Origin: Blattamonas nauphoetae
Lineage: Eukaryota > Preaxostyla > Oxymonadida
Assembly (NCBI GenBank): GCA_033064195.1
Contig: JARBJD010000134.1
Location: 62,001 to 126,000, forward strand
Reading direction: 5' to 3'
DNA length: 64,000 nt
The position numbers were made by a program, and so were the translations under genes. The notes beneath the pieces were generated by a model. It ran no database searches, was not told where the DNA came from, and saw only the letters and a list, made by a program, of their open reading frames with translations. Numbering within the stretch: position 1 is the stretch's first letter; each line of letters starts with the position of its first letter. This document shows, piece after piece, positions 12,284-23,997 of the stretch.

Positions 12284-13495
12284 TTAGGGAGAAACGAATC
12301 GCTGCCGTTTCTTTCCAATTGGACGTCTGAACCTTCTGCTGTTCGGTCCAGACTCCATGGAAGAGAGTTGTCTCCTCCCAATCGTGAGCACACATCCCCA
12401 GCCCCATGGGCTCGCATCTGTGGTGAGAGATGCTGTGGGTGTGACTTGACGGAAGGAGTGAGGAGTGTTCCGTTCTATCGCTGAAGCCCAGAAGGTGATC
12501 TCTCCCAGGTGGAGACGGTTGAGCTGGACCTTCGCTTCCCATCCACCCTGCCTGGCACCCATGTCTTTCCATTGGTTTAATTTCTGCAGGTTGAGGCTCG
12601 CAGCTGGAATGACCGTTCGAAGGAAGTTGAGACGACCGATCAGAGCTGCCAAGTCACTCACTCTGATTGATTCTCGATGTAGGATGATTGCCTTGGTCAT
12701 CCGCAATTGATGGAGGAGTTTGGAGCGTCGAGACGAGGTGATTGAGATCGATTGTGTAACCGCGTCGATCGACCATCCCAAGAATTCGATTGATTGGGAT
12801 GGGACTGTCTGACACTTGCTGACGGCAATCTGAAAACCCAAGTTTGTCAGGGTTTCCATCGCTCTTTCTGTATTGACCCTTGCCGACTCCATCGTTTGCG
12901 AGATGAGGAGAATGTCGTCTAGATAGAAGATTATCGGAATCTGGAGAATGTGGCGGAGATGTTTCACAGCACAACGCATAATCTTCGTAAACGTTCGCGG
13001 AGCAGTCGACAACCCGAACGGCATTCCCACGTATTGATAAAACTGCTTCTCGAACTCGAAGCAGAGATACTTCCTGAGTTGTGGAGGCACCAAGACATGT
13101 TGATATGCATTCTTCAGGTCTATACTCGTCATCCATTCTCCTCCATTGATGAAAGAGGTCGCTGTTTTTACATCTTCCATTTTGAAATGCTCGACCTTCA
13201 GTTCCTTGTTGAGTGCCGTCGCGTTCAAGATCTTCCGCCATCTCCCCCCCGTTTTTGGGACAAGGAAGGTATGAAGAGAGAGGGTGACTTCCGTTTGTGG
13301 GACAGGAACAACCACACCCGTCTGGATCTCTTCCAACAAGAGTGAATGAAAAGCCGCCGTCTCCTCCACATTGCCCTTGAATGGAGGAGACCACGGGAGT
13401 TCTTGCAACTTCTGCGGGGACTCTGGACTGATCCACTCCCACATTGCCCCTGCTAACACCCTCTCCTTCCCGCCTATCTCCTCCCATCTCGCCAA
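12284..13495 (-). mobile_element. DIRS element part: reverse transcriptase and start of RNase H
   Basis: Reverse-transcriptase landmarks are readable: the LDDILLIS active-site box, the preceding YQYVGMPFGLSTAPRTF, and the thumb-like SIEFLGWSID. These are followed by an RNase H start (LTTDASPWGWGC). Further RNase H sequence (HSDNTTAVQN) lies just beyond on the same strand. Confidence 0.85.
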
Positions 13496-13539
13496 GGCAT
13501 CCCTCAGCCTCTCCGGAACTGGTCGACTGGATGGTTGTG

Positions 13540-14742
13540 TTAATGTCGTTTGGGGTAGAATCTGTTGCGTTGTCCCTTGGGTTGAGTCGGGAGGCGGACT
13601 GACCCCCCTTGTTGAGAGAAAGAATTTTGACTAAACTGTTGTTGTGGATTATTGGACTGAGTGAACCCTGGAGATTGATTGGGAGGTAGAAGCAGATCAT
13701 TGGGGGCTGTCGCTGGTTGAGTGAGCCCCAAAGTGAAAGCGACCTGTCCCGCATTGACCGGGGTAACGTATCGGCCAAGATGGCTGCAGGCTGCAGAGTC
13801 CGCAGCATCCAAGATACCCTTCGTGATAATTGGCAGGATGTGTTTTGGCGGCTCTCCATGTGTGACCATATCATAAACTTGGGCCATGTGTCCGATCGAC
13901 GAAAAGGTTGAATGTGTTGCTGTCATCAAGGCCTGATCTTGTATTCTCTGCGCCTCTGTGATTATCGCACGGTTTGCAGCTATTTCTGTGGGAATTCCCA
14001 ACAAATTCTTGATCTGAGACGTATGTGAATTTGTCAAATCACGTTGCTGATTTGGCAATGTTGTTTGCAGCCAATTCTTAGTAAAAGATGGTTCTTGCTT
14101 CTTCATATCTTTGAAAAGTTGTTTCTTTAGCATTTCCTGTCTTTGTCGGCTGGAGATTCCACTTCGTCTGTGTCGCCGATCGCTGCATGATGATCGTGTC
14201 GATGTGCTCAAATTTCGATGGGAACTCTTCTTCCTTTTTGTAGTCCTGTGCGATTTCGACTTTCGGTGGCGAAGAATCTCCTTTAGACGCATCAAGTCAT
14301 CATCTGTCGAAGAAGTGTCTGATATCATTGTTGACGACTGATATGACTCTGAGGATTCTTCGAAACTACTGTCAGTGTAATCGTATTTGGATTGTTGTCG
14401 TCTATTCCGACGGTGCACAGCTATACTTCGATTTTTAGATGGTCGATTTCGGTGCCTTCGATCTGTTCTAGTGGGAGAAGTACGTTTCCTCTTGAGGATC
14501 TTTTCTTGTGAGTGTATCGGTGAAAGGGGATCTAGAGCTTGTTCTGCCGTGTTTCCAATTTTAGTCTCGATCGGTCGTGCAATTGACTGAGTTGTTGCTT
14601 GCGATATGTATTGAGGAATGGAATTGATTACTTGTTTCGTAATCTCTGTGATGAGATCAGCACTAACATTTATCGAAGATAGTGCATCGGATTGGATTAA
14701 CACTGACTGTTGACCAGGCTGAGTCATGATTGGATCTGCCAC
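13540..14742 (-). mobile_element. DIRS element part: gag-like open frame
   Basis: A 400-residue frame directly inside the right terminal repeat. It has a Ser/Arg-rich middle and a Q/N/P-rich tail. It occupies the place where DIRS elements carry their gag-like first frame. There is no sequence motif I can name; assignment is by position and composition. Confidence 0.6.
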
Positions 14743-14826
14743 CCATTGTTTCCTTACACGTCACCAGGGATATCTCACTTGTTGAAGGCACAGGTTTGGT
14801 AGAGGATTGAGTGAAAGGAAATCCTT

Positions 14827-15358
14827 GGTGTTGGTGATTGTGTTGCTGGCTCGTCGACGACGAAACGAACAGAAGAAGAAGAGTGAAGGACTTCTGACGA
14901 ACCAAGAACTGAACGAAGAAGAGATTGTGAAAGAAGACATCTTCCCTGAACACTCACTCGGAACTGCCGCGTTCGTTTTCGAAGAAACAGACAAAGAACA
15001 GAATGTGGTTCAAGGAGAGACAAGAGAGCAGAGAAATGGGAAAGACATCTGCGACGACAACGTGCCGTCTGCACCGAGTTTTGGAGAAGAAGTGTTGGTT
15101 GGGATGAACGAGGGAGTGCACGTGTCGTCAGCACCGAATTATGTGAGTCTGTATGAGAAGCTTCATGGGAACCGCACATCAACGATGGGAGAGAAGCAGC
15201 GGATTGTGTTTCAACTTGTGAGTGCGCTGCGCCACCTGGCTGAGTCTCAACCATCTCACGAAGTGTTCACTCGTCTCTCGCCGCATGTGGTTCTGCTGAA
15301 CGAGAAAGAGGAGATCCGTTTTGATGTTCACAACACGATGCGAGGACGAGAACACTTC
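14827..15358 (+). pseudogene. segment 3: second half of membrane helix and kinase N-lobe-like part
   Basis: Encodes LVLVIVLLARRRRN, an acidic linker, then a degenerate kinase core with MGEKQRIVFQLVSALRHL (helix-E-like) and RLSPHVVLLNEKEEIRFDV. Those last residues occupy the place of the catalytic loop and the DFG strand. The HRD and DFG motifs are absent. The second DIRS element interrupts directly after REHF. Confidence 0.7.
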
Positions 15359-18300
15359 TTACACAAACCGAAGCTCCCACTCCATTGAGATAGTAGTCCG
15401 TGAAGTGGCCCATAGGTCGTAAATGACAAATAGCATTCAATTGTAATTATTCTCCAAATCAGATTCATTATTTAAGCTTTGCACTTCTTTTTCTCGAATC
15501 AGGGCGAACCAATGATCCGAGAAACTTCCGCTTTCGCGGAGGGAGAGGGAGCAAAGGCCCTTGGGGCCTGGCACAATCTTCGGGACAGGTCGTGAAACTC
15601 GTGGGAGCTTCGGTTTGTGTAAGAGGAGCTCCCTTACCAGTCGCTCCTCACAAACCTTAGCTCCCACTCCATTGAGAGTTGAAAAGATTAGATGAAGAGT
15701 TTGATCAAAAAGAAAACAGCATATCTGGTGAGTCAATCTGTAAAGATGATTCAGTTTAGGACCGTGACCCCACGATGAGTGGCTGTCACGAAGATTAGGT
15801 GTTGATCGATCCTTCGTCGGCTATCGAGGAGATACCACCCACTCTCAGTTTGAAGGTGACGGCAGGGTCGATCGTGACGAGGACAAATGGGGTCAACTGT
15901 CATTCGAAATGCTCCATCGCGGGTAACAATCTTTGACTGTTCATTCTCAGAACGACCCCTCTTTCCAAGGCTTACTGTATCGGTCACAATTCGCCGTGAC
16001 GAGTCTTCTTCGGGTGGGGTTGTCTGATTGGATCGGCTGAACAGATGAGAGTTCTCCTGTGGTTTTGGCCGTTCCCGTTGATCTCGACAGTAGCGACAAT
16101 ACGCGATGTGCACGAACATCCTTCAACAATTCTGTTGGGATAACAGTCAAGGATCGAGGGAAGTGAGACTGATGACGCTCTCTGTCCTTTGTCTAGTTTT
16201 TTCTTTTGATTGCCCTTTCAGCGTCAGGGTGAGAAAACTGATATCTCCTCTTTCGATCTATGTATCATCAGCCTCGCTATTAATATCACTGTCTGAGTGA
16301 TCGCTCTCTTCATCGATGTCTTCGTGAGAGATCAACATCTGATCTCTCCACATCCCGTGAGATCTGTATAATCCGTTCCGAAGAGTGGCTGTTAACCCTA
16401 TCCACATCTATATCATCAGAAATGTGCTTGTTATCCGATTCGTCGGGATCGTCAATGAGTAGCGGTCTATCGTCTGGAATGACTCTCCTTCCTTCTCATT
16501 CCTCCAGAATCAGCTTTGAGTCTGATCCTTCCATCGTCGGGGGCGACTCTCTCTCCCTTCTTCACTCCCACCATAACTTGTTCGAGAATCATTGATGGGG
16601 TCTGAAATCTGGTTTTGGTGTCTGGTTTGATGTTCAGTTTTGTGGAGAGACGCAAGGAAACGGCACGACGACTAACGGATGGATTGTTGAATTCTTTGAT
16701 TTGAATGTTTTCCTGACAGATTGAGGAGAAGGAGTGCAGGGTCAAGGGAATGACCCTGAAGCATCCACATCATTCAATGTGCTTTACCGGATGTGTCAGG
16801 CGATGATTTTCGCGAAAGGAAGGGTTAACTTTCACTTCTAGACAACGAAAGGCAAGCTGGGACAAGTTGGTCATGTCCATGATACTGCTTGATCTCTGGG
16901 TGGTTTAACTGTGATTTTCTTCTGTCTGTGTCCACCTAGAATATCTTTCCTTCGGCTGTAACGATAATTCGTGAAAGGGTTGCTTCCATGAGTGGATAGA
17001 CCGCAAAGTGGGCTCTATGGTGAAAAGTTCAAGAAAGGATGAGAGGGAGAAGGATCACTGTCTTTCAAGTTCGACGAAACAGCTGGGTGTCGAAATGAAT
17101 CATCAGGGAAGAGCGAAGAGCCTAACTGGTGGGAAGATGGGGTTATGATCTGCCAGTCAGAGACGAAATTTTGCCAAATTGTGATAGTCGTGAAGGTTGA
17201 GTCGAGCAATTCGCATGATGCATCAAGGCGAGACTGGGTACTGCGCAATCCGACGTGGAGACCACGTTGAAAGATACACAGCAGAGTATCTTGACTCACT
17301 GTATTTTCCTGATTGTGATTGTAACAGACGATTAGAGTATCTATGTCCAAGTTGTGGTTAAGAAATTTTCCTCTCCAATCTTTCTTGAGATCCGGGCGAT
17401 TAAAATATTTGTTGACGATCAGACAAAGTCAGTTTGTGATGCAGCCGTCCCGATTCGATACCGAACAATGGGAGTTGCACCGTCTTGCCAACATTCCACA
17501 ACCGTCCGTCTCTGGACGAGAGTCTCTGATCAAGAGACGAGTGTTCTCCGTCCAATTGGGTTGATGACTCTTTGAACAAAGTTTGCGTGAGATCCCCGAA
17601 TGAGCTGGTGGAGAACGCACTAGGTTCAGAATTTTGTGTTTCTTGATCCCATTTGTGACTTCTGAAGACAGAGTTGATTCTTGTTCAACGTGTGACGTCT
17701 CTAACAACGTTCCGTTTCATTTACTTTGCTTTGTCTGCTTGGTCGTCATTAATCGGAGTGAGGACAGACGTTGCGAGCCTTGTATTTCGACGTACTGAAT
17801 GCATATCAAACAATCGACGATAAATGATGGGAGTGTCAAGTTGCTTCCCCCTTCGCTTATCGTGGAGTCCACCTCAACAATCTCGTGGAAGTGTCAGTCG
17901 TATTCACATCGGCGGTGAATGTTATTGTTACAGATAAATCCAGAAAGTTTGAGCAACCATTCATGCCTGGATCGTTCGCTCAACCAGAATCCGACCATCC
18001 GTATAAGCAAGTAACTTTCGTGTCGAACTGCTCAGAACTATTGCACCAGATTTCATTTTCCAGATTTGGTGGATCGAGAGAAGAGACTGCGTGGGCAGAG
18101 AGAGGACTCGAAGACGACCGGCCTTGTCTCGAGCGTTGTGCCTCCTGGGGAGATGCGAGCCTGTTTACCTGTTCCTCGTCGAACTGTCTCGGCATCGCGT
18201 TTGAGTCCACGTCGGAAAGGGTTGTGTACCAATCACACACTTCGACTGAGCGTTGGAGTGGATTCTGGAATGGCACGTCGAAGACGAGAGGGCTGCGAAG

Positions 18301-19818
18301 GACGGGTAGAGGACTCGAGAGGTCGACGAGTGCATCATGTTGATGTTGGCCAGTTCCGCTCTCCTCCTCTCTTCGGCGCTTTGTCGTCTCTGCACGGTCT
18401 TCACCTATGCGATTCTTGTGGCTCATCGATATGTCCGAACTTGTGGAAAGGAGGAAGTATATTGTGAAAACTTGATTGTCACTTGAGCCTGCTAATTCCA
18501 TGATATGGAGACCGACTCTTGCATAATCTGAGGCTGATGCGAATTCTTCCGTTTAGGTGATATGGTTGTGAACAACCACATTCGTTGAACAAGAGAGGGA
18601 TCCATGGGAGACTCCCTTCTAACGAGAAAAGGTCCCGCAGATATCACAAGCTGATGTGACATTATCACTAAGGATCTAAAATGAACACGTTGTTGGTCAA
18701 CAATAAGGCGAATTGCACCTATCTGACGAGAAAAAGTCGCCTGGTGTCCCTTCGAGATGGAAATGTTCTATGTCGGGTTTGATGAACACATCGGGGGAAA
18801 TAGTGACAGAGAAAGGTGATAAATAATATATCCATGGTGAACCTGGCCTCATAACTGTCACCAATCTTCCCTTCCATAATAACTGTTTCGAGTGTTCCAA
18901 AACATCGTGAGTATCCTCCGATCGACACGAACGATGGTTGTAGCCGATCAATCGATATCATGATTTCTCCTCCCTGCGATGTGGGTAATTCTCCCAAAGA
19001 TTCTCTGGCCATCGGGATGGAGAGGAGATTGAGCGGAGTATATCAGTGACCCGAATCTGTTGTCTACCTTGCAATTCTTCTGAACCTGTTGAGCGTTGTG
19101 TTTGATATCACCCAACCAGTAATTGTTGGTGGAAGGTAGATTTGGCGGATCTTCTTTCGAACTTGGTAGTGGTATTTCGTGTTTTCTAAGAACTTGTACA
19201 ATTTGTCGTGAATGCCGAAGTGCTGATCGCGTATTCGAATATTGGTTGGACTGTATTCCGGGAGTCCAGAGGCGACTCGGACTGAAGTTGAGTCGACGAA
19301 ATCGGCGAAAAAAGGAAGCCCTTGCTTTCTTGAACAATGACTACTGAGATCGAAATACTCACTTGTTGCACTTCTTCCTTCTATGTTGAGGATCGTGCTT
19401 GGCCAGATCCTTCCTGTAATCACCGAGGAAAGACGGACTTGAGGAACCTTTCTTCGGATCTGTCGTCACAGTTGCGAGCTCTCTTCAAACTATCTTGAAT
19501 CAAAGTGAAACTTAGCAACGCAATTGAGTTTAGGAGGGTTGAATGGAGTGCGTAGTGGACAAAATATCGAGAGTAGAAGATGAAATTTGGCTCGGGAAAT
19601 CTGTGGTTGAGAAAGTCTTCATAATCTTTCCAGAGTGGTTATGGAATCTCGGAAATTCCTTCCACAGCTTATATGTATGGTTTCCATTCTCGGGGGAACA
19701 TTAAATCTTGTATTTGAATAACTATTTGGAATGTAAGGACCTATGGGCCACTTCACGGACTACTATCTCAATGGAGTGGGAGCTAAGGTTTGTGAGGAGC
19801 GACTGGTAAGGGAGCTCC
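15359..19818. mobile_element. second DIRS-type element, no recognisable enzymes
   Basis: A 4460-bp element with the same architecture as its neighbour but unrelated terminal sequence. The 47-bp inverted terminal repeats lie at 15372-15418 and 19738-19784, with distinct outer extensions. An internal complementary region (15601-15676) joins the complements of both ends. The host dinucleotide TC lies at both junctions (15357-15358 and 19819-19820). I find no reverse transcriptase, RNase H or recombinase inside, only short frames. It is either a non-autonomous derivative or a degraded copy with many breaks. Identical terminal repeats argue that the last movement was fairly recent. Confidence 0.8.
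15601..15676. repeat. internal complementary region of the second DIRS element
   Basis: Reads as the complement of the left end (GCTTCGGTTTGTGTAA) followed by the complement of the right end (GGAGCTCCCTTACCAG...CTCCCACTCCATT), with GA overlapping at the junction. The next bases, TGAGAGTTGAAA, also follow the corresponding region of the first DIRS element. The two elements therefore share a conserved core there. Confidence 0.8.
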
Positions 19819-20279
19819 TCGGGAAGTTCACAGCAGAAGAAGCATCGCGACGACGAGAAGACGAGCAGCGATGGCAAGCACCAGAAGCAGACGAGAAGAA
19901 TGAGGGAGAGGTGGATGGGCCAGCAGAGTCAGTTTTTAGCTTGGGTCTTCTGCTAGCCGAGGTGGACACAGGCCAAGTTCCGTTTGGAGAGGTGGATGGG
20001 ATCAACGCGCATCGAATGGCCGGAACAGGAACACCTCCGAACATGGAAGGGATGAACGAGGATCTGAAAAGTCTGATTTTGGAGTGTCTGGAACTGAACC
20101 CGTCCGACCGACCGAGTCTGGACACGATTCTGTCTTCACTGAACTCGATCTCTTTGAAGTCGGTCCGCCCTCCCATCGCACCCGACGAAATCGGACAAGG
20201 AGTGGATGGTGATTGTCAGCGACTGAACACTGACCAGATGAGAGACACAGCGAACAACCAGCTCCTCTTCTTTGCTTGA
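19819..20279 (+). pseudogene. segment 4: pseudokinase C-lobe
   Basis: Begins with GKFTAEEASRRRED, then RWQAPEADEKN at the APE-motif position, ESVFSLGLLLAEVDTGQVPFGE for helix F, and LNPSDRPSLDTILSSLNS for the last helix. These align directly with the C-lobe of the intact paralogue at 48467-55462. The fragment ends in a normal stop at 20277-20279. Confidence 0.8.
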
Positions 20280-20504
20280 CTCATTCACCTCTCTCATCTC
20301 CCCTCTGAAGTCACACTCTCGACAATGACTGTCTTCATTTTCTCTTTTTCAAAATCAACTCCGATCATTCTTTTATCATCCACAACTTTATCCATCACAA
20401 TCACGCCAACACTTCAACTGCTCCTCCAGCGACAACTGAATCACCCACATTTCGGACTCATTCGACGTTCAGTACACTATTTCAGATTCTCACACTTTCT
20501 TTCG

Positions 20505-21054
20505 ATGTCAACAATTCGTGCTTTTTTCTGGAATTATCACTTTTGGTCAAACTAAGAAAAAAATAAAATTTTAGAATTTTCTTCCCACTGGATCCTGAGA
20601 AAACCTCAAAACACGTTATACAGCGAAACGCCACACATTTTCCAAACTTTCGACGATCATTTTTCCATATCCAGACATCCGTTTGAGACCGAAGAAAAAG
20701 CATTATTTTCGTAAACATATCGATAAAAGACACTCAAAAAAATAAAAAATTTTTTCCCATGATATATTTCTGGGCGAAAAACAGCCTTTTTTCATATCGT
20801 CCCAGATACCCATGATTTTTTTTCCAATTTTTTTTCAAAATGTTCATTTCACCAAACAAACGTTTCAGTGGAAAATTTCATCAAAATTGGTTCACAGGTT
20901 GTGAAGTTATGACGAGAACACATGAAAAAAGTGGTTGAAAAGAGCTATTGTGAGGATTTTTTGGGATCCAGTGGGAAGAAAATTCTAAAATTTTATTTTT
21001 TTCTTAGTTTGACTAAAAGTGATCATTCCAGAAAAAAGCACGAATTGTTGACAT
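20505..21054. repeat. 550-bp AT-rich inverted-repeat element
   Basis: Inverted repeats of about 89 bp run inward from ATGTCAACAATTCGTGC on the left and are matched by GCACGAATTGTTGACAT on the right. The arms are almost identical. The centre is A/T-rich and non-coding, so this is a MITE-like element. A direct repeat of about 25 bp (ACTAT..CAGATTCTCACACTTTCTT) occurs just outside the left end and again about 20 bp beyond the right end. That is not an ordinary target duplication. Confidence 0.7.
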
Positions 21055-21335
21055 GGAACGTATTGGTGACGCCACTATCAGATTCTCACACTTTCTTCTC
21101 TCAATCTTCACACGAAGCATATTCAACATCCCACATTCGTCTGTGAAGACAAACACCATTTTGATTTGGACTGAAAGCTCCTGCTCGTTCTCAATCTTCT
21201 TTTGGCGTGTGGTTCCTGCTACTCGACTTTCCTTATCAGCCATCCTTCTTTTCATCACTTCGCTGTCCCGTCTTGTCTGTCCATGCATTCGTTCTCAGCT
21301 GAGACAAAACAGGCAGATGCTTTCGTTCTCACAGA

Positions 21336-23771
21336 GTGTGTCTCCTCGACGACCGGCTAGTTCATCGAAAGATGGATTGGTCAATTCACTTTGGAGGCAG
21401 CTCGCTCCCATTTCACAACACCTCACCCGAGAGCTCGTTCCCTTTCTGTTTCCATTGTCACCCCATCACATCATTCTCTCATCATTTTCTCGCCTTTGAA
21501 ACCATCCAGAAACTGTGTCATGAATTGAAATCTTGGAGGAAATAGCATTTTTTTGATCACACCCATACTTCATTGTTACTGATAGACTCACGCCACAAAC
21601 AGATTCGAGACGCACTTTGATGATTTCAGGACAGTCTTTCATAACTGAGGATATCACACCGAATGCTTTGAGTTGTCCACCCAGTTGGGGTGGAGTTCGT
21701 CGTTTTCATGATTCATCTCATCTTTCTTGTTCTCAGTCAAACATCTCCTCACTTCTCAAAGTGCTGCAATGTGACGATGAAGATCTTATTGTCAACACAC
21801 TCCGAGAGTTGCAGAAAGTGGCATCTGGTCGACATTCTTGTTTTCTTCATCGATTTCTTGTTGACTATTTCGGACGTGTTCCAGAAAGTGAGCCGGATGA
21901 CATTTTTGATGATTGGTGTCCATTTTTGTCTCCATTGTGTTGTATCGCACACTCATCTGGACTTGTGGTCTCTCCTTTTCTCTTTTGATCATTCTCGCTT
22001 TTCAGGCTGAATTGATGAAATTGCTGGATCTTCTGTGTTTGTAGTTTTCTTCCTTGTGATGATGCATTCTCTTTTGCTTTCTTTCAGATTCGAAATCACC
22101 ATCATTCATTCGATCATCACTTTTCCTTGAAACCCCATCTTTCATCATCGCCCAGTTTGGAGATTGGTCAAACTGCGCTGCATTAGAATCAGTTTGTTTA
22201 TTTCATTGTTCTTCTGGTATTATTTTCAGTGTTGTTCTTGCATGGAGTCGCTCTTCTTCGAACCTGAAATTATCGACTTGCTCTTTCTCCTTCACAAGGA
22301 CTTTATCGTTTCAACATTCGGAAATATCGGTAAAGAATCACCTCCACTAGTTGTCCTAACCACTTTGGCTCGGATTTCTCTCTTCCCTAATTTCAAAATC
22401 GCCTCGTTTTCTCTCGAGGTCCTTTTTTCTGTTATCGAACAATATCCACCAGCTCTCACTCTTCTCCCCTCACCCATCTTCCCATCATCTTCCCCATACC
22501 AACAATATTCTGGTCTCTCGTTCCTGACCGCGCTGACAAAGAAACTCCGAACAGTTTTGTCCGAATTCCGAACGAATCTCCCAACCGATCCTTCAACCTT
22601 CCCAACAAACTCATAGCTCACAATTGATGATCAATTCTTCATCACGCGCTACCTAATGTTCTGTACTTATTCGGCACATTTCTCAATTCTTTATCTAAAA
22701 ACCACTCCACCAATCAAAGGGTGTTTTCACTCTTTTCATCATTTCTTGTCATTTCAGGTTGATTCTGATATCATCCGTGAATCTATTCTCCTTGTGAAAG
22801 AAGCTCTCCCCTTGATTCTCACACACTTGGAAAACATCGACAATCTCATCGCTTCTCTTCCCTCCGACTCTTCCCCAACCACTCCATTGGTTTCTGGAGT
22901 TGACACGCAAACTATAGATTCACTGAAACAGCTTCGAAGTCCATGTGAAATGTTTGTGAATCTTGGGTGGAACTTCTTCCTTTCTATAACGTTCAAAATC
23001 ACTGATCCACAAGAATATTCCTTCAAAACAAGTCTCCTCAACGATCCATCCCTCCCTGACCTCATTCTCAACTCTCTCAAGTTCCCTGGCTGTCAAATCA
23101 GATATTTCACGATAATGACAACCATGAACATCGTTATCGAGTTTGGATGGATGAGGGAGAAGTTCATGACAGCGAATCTTGTTGGGAGGATGTTTGAAAC
23201 AGATGATTTTGATTCTCTTCTTTTTTCGGAGTCCAGAACTCTTCTCCAACTCGCCAAGTTCATCGGCTGCATGTTGGATCCGAGTGGAGACGATGAAGAA
23301 GCACACTTCGAACAATATCCTCTCATTCATGTTTCTGTGTTCGAGCCAGCCAAACAATTTCTCATCTTCATCTTCCACAACTCGGACAACATCATTTTAG
23401 ATGAGAAAGAACAATGTGAATTCGAACGTTGTCTCTGCATGATCCACATTCTCATCAAAGACATGGAACTTCGATTCGACGAACTCGACACCGACGTTGT
23501 CTCAGAACTTGTGAAATGGGAAATACGATCAATGATCGAGATGGAAAACGAGGAGAATTTTGAGATATTCTTCGAGAGCATGCTGAACAGAACATCAGAA
23601 TGGAATCGAAACAAACGAGAGCGGCAGAAGAGACGAGAAGTGAGTTTGAGAGAAGAAGGGTGGGACGATGCCTTCGAACTGCGAGTGGTGGGGATCGAGG
23701 TGGACACAAATCAGGACCTTGTTGATCTCACTGCGAACTTCAGAAGCGAGTTGAGATTCAACTCCGACTAA
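21336..23771 (+). CDS. armadillo-like helical protein, multi-exon
   Basis: Several exons separated by short introns with T-rich TTTCAG-type acceptors, for example ending near 22015, 22095, 22230 and 22757. The last and longest exon runs to a stop at 23771. The product is an all-helical, leucine-rich protein without catalytic motifs (SNISSLLKVLQCDDEDLIV, SLTFLTALTKKLRTVLSE-like, CEFERCLCMIHILIKDM). It ends in a charged tail with RERQKRREVSLREEGWDD. The same kind of protein recurs in at least four other genes of the window, so it belongs to an expanded family. ARM/HEAT-type folding is inferred from the helix pattern. The first exon and start codon are not certain; a splice acceptor lies just before 21332. 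Function unknown. Confidence 0.6.
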
Positions 23772-23997
23772 CTCTGTTCGCGGTTGGTCGTTTGTCGAAC
23801 CCTCATCCTTCACTCTTCCACTTGCGTCAAGCTGCACCTCGTCTGATCCCTTCTCACTTCTGTTTCTTATTATTCCTTGTTTCTTCATTCTGGAATTGAT
23901 ATTCATGAACTACAGTGTTGAAGAATAAACAGACAACTTGAGATATCATGCCCATTATGAAAAACTAAAATCTACTGATCAATCTTAGAGAGATACA

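Larger units (their letters stand above)
10011..14824 (-). mobile_element. DIRS-type tyrosine-recombinase retrotransposon
   Basis: A 4814-bp DIRS-like retroelement, coding on the minus strand. Identical 62-bp inverted terminal repeats lie at 10028-10089 and 14727-14788. Beyond each is an end-specific extension, and an internal complementary region (about 10384-10459) carries the complement of both extensions back to back. That is the hallmark of DIRS elements, and it fixes the edges. The host dinucleotide TT is found at both junctions, with no longer target duplication, as expected of recombinase-mediated insertion. Parts, in minus-strand order: gag-like frame, reverse transcriptase with RNase H, and tyrosine recombinase. 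The coding region looks broken, with roughly two or three breaks, although overlapping frames are normal in this family. Identical ends suggest a young insertion. Confidence 0.9.
4863..20279 (+). pseudogene. beta-helix receptor with pseudokinase tail, split by three elements
   Basis: Remains of a large type I membrane protein paralogous to the intact 2331-residue protein at 48467-55462. Four host segments survive: 4863-6192, 6825-10010, 14827-15358 and 19819-20279. They encode serine/threonine-rich beta-helix (pectin-lyase-like) repeats, a membrane segment (WLLPLICGVVVLGLI joined by LVLVIVLLA, then RRRRNEQKKK) and a degenerate kinase domain ending in the C-lobe. Modules are separated by a Cys-Gly signature such as CGTEHLPCSS, CGLTNRRCSG or CGYFSLWCWSM. 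The separators are a 632-bp inverted-repeat element and two DIRS-type retroelements. The host frame continues across each insertion. The gene itself is nevertheless broken: a stop precedes 4863, no signal peptide is found, and there is a one-base frame change near 9825-9835. Surface recognition or adhesion is an inference from the architecture. Confidence 0.8.

Noticed and set aside
12654-13874. 406-residue frame overlapping the reverse-transcriptase frame.
   Set aside because: Composition is that of a shadow; reverse-transcriptase motifs are in the other frame.
10011-19818. The DIRS insertions as introns of the receptor gene.
   Set aside because: Edges are defined by the internal complementary regions, not by GT...AG, and lie at TT and TC dinucleotides.
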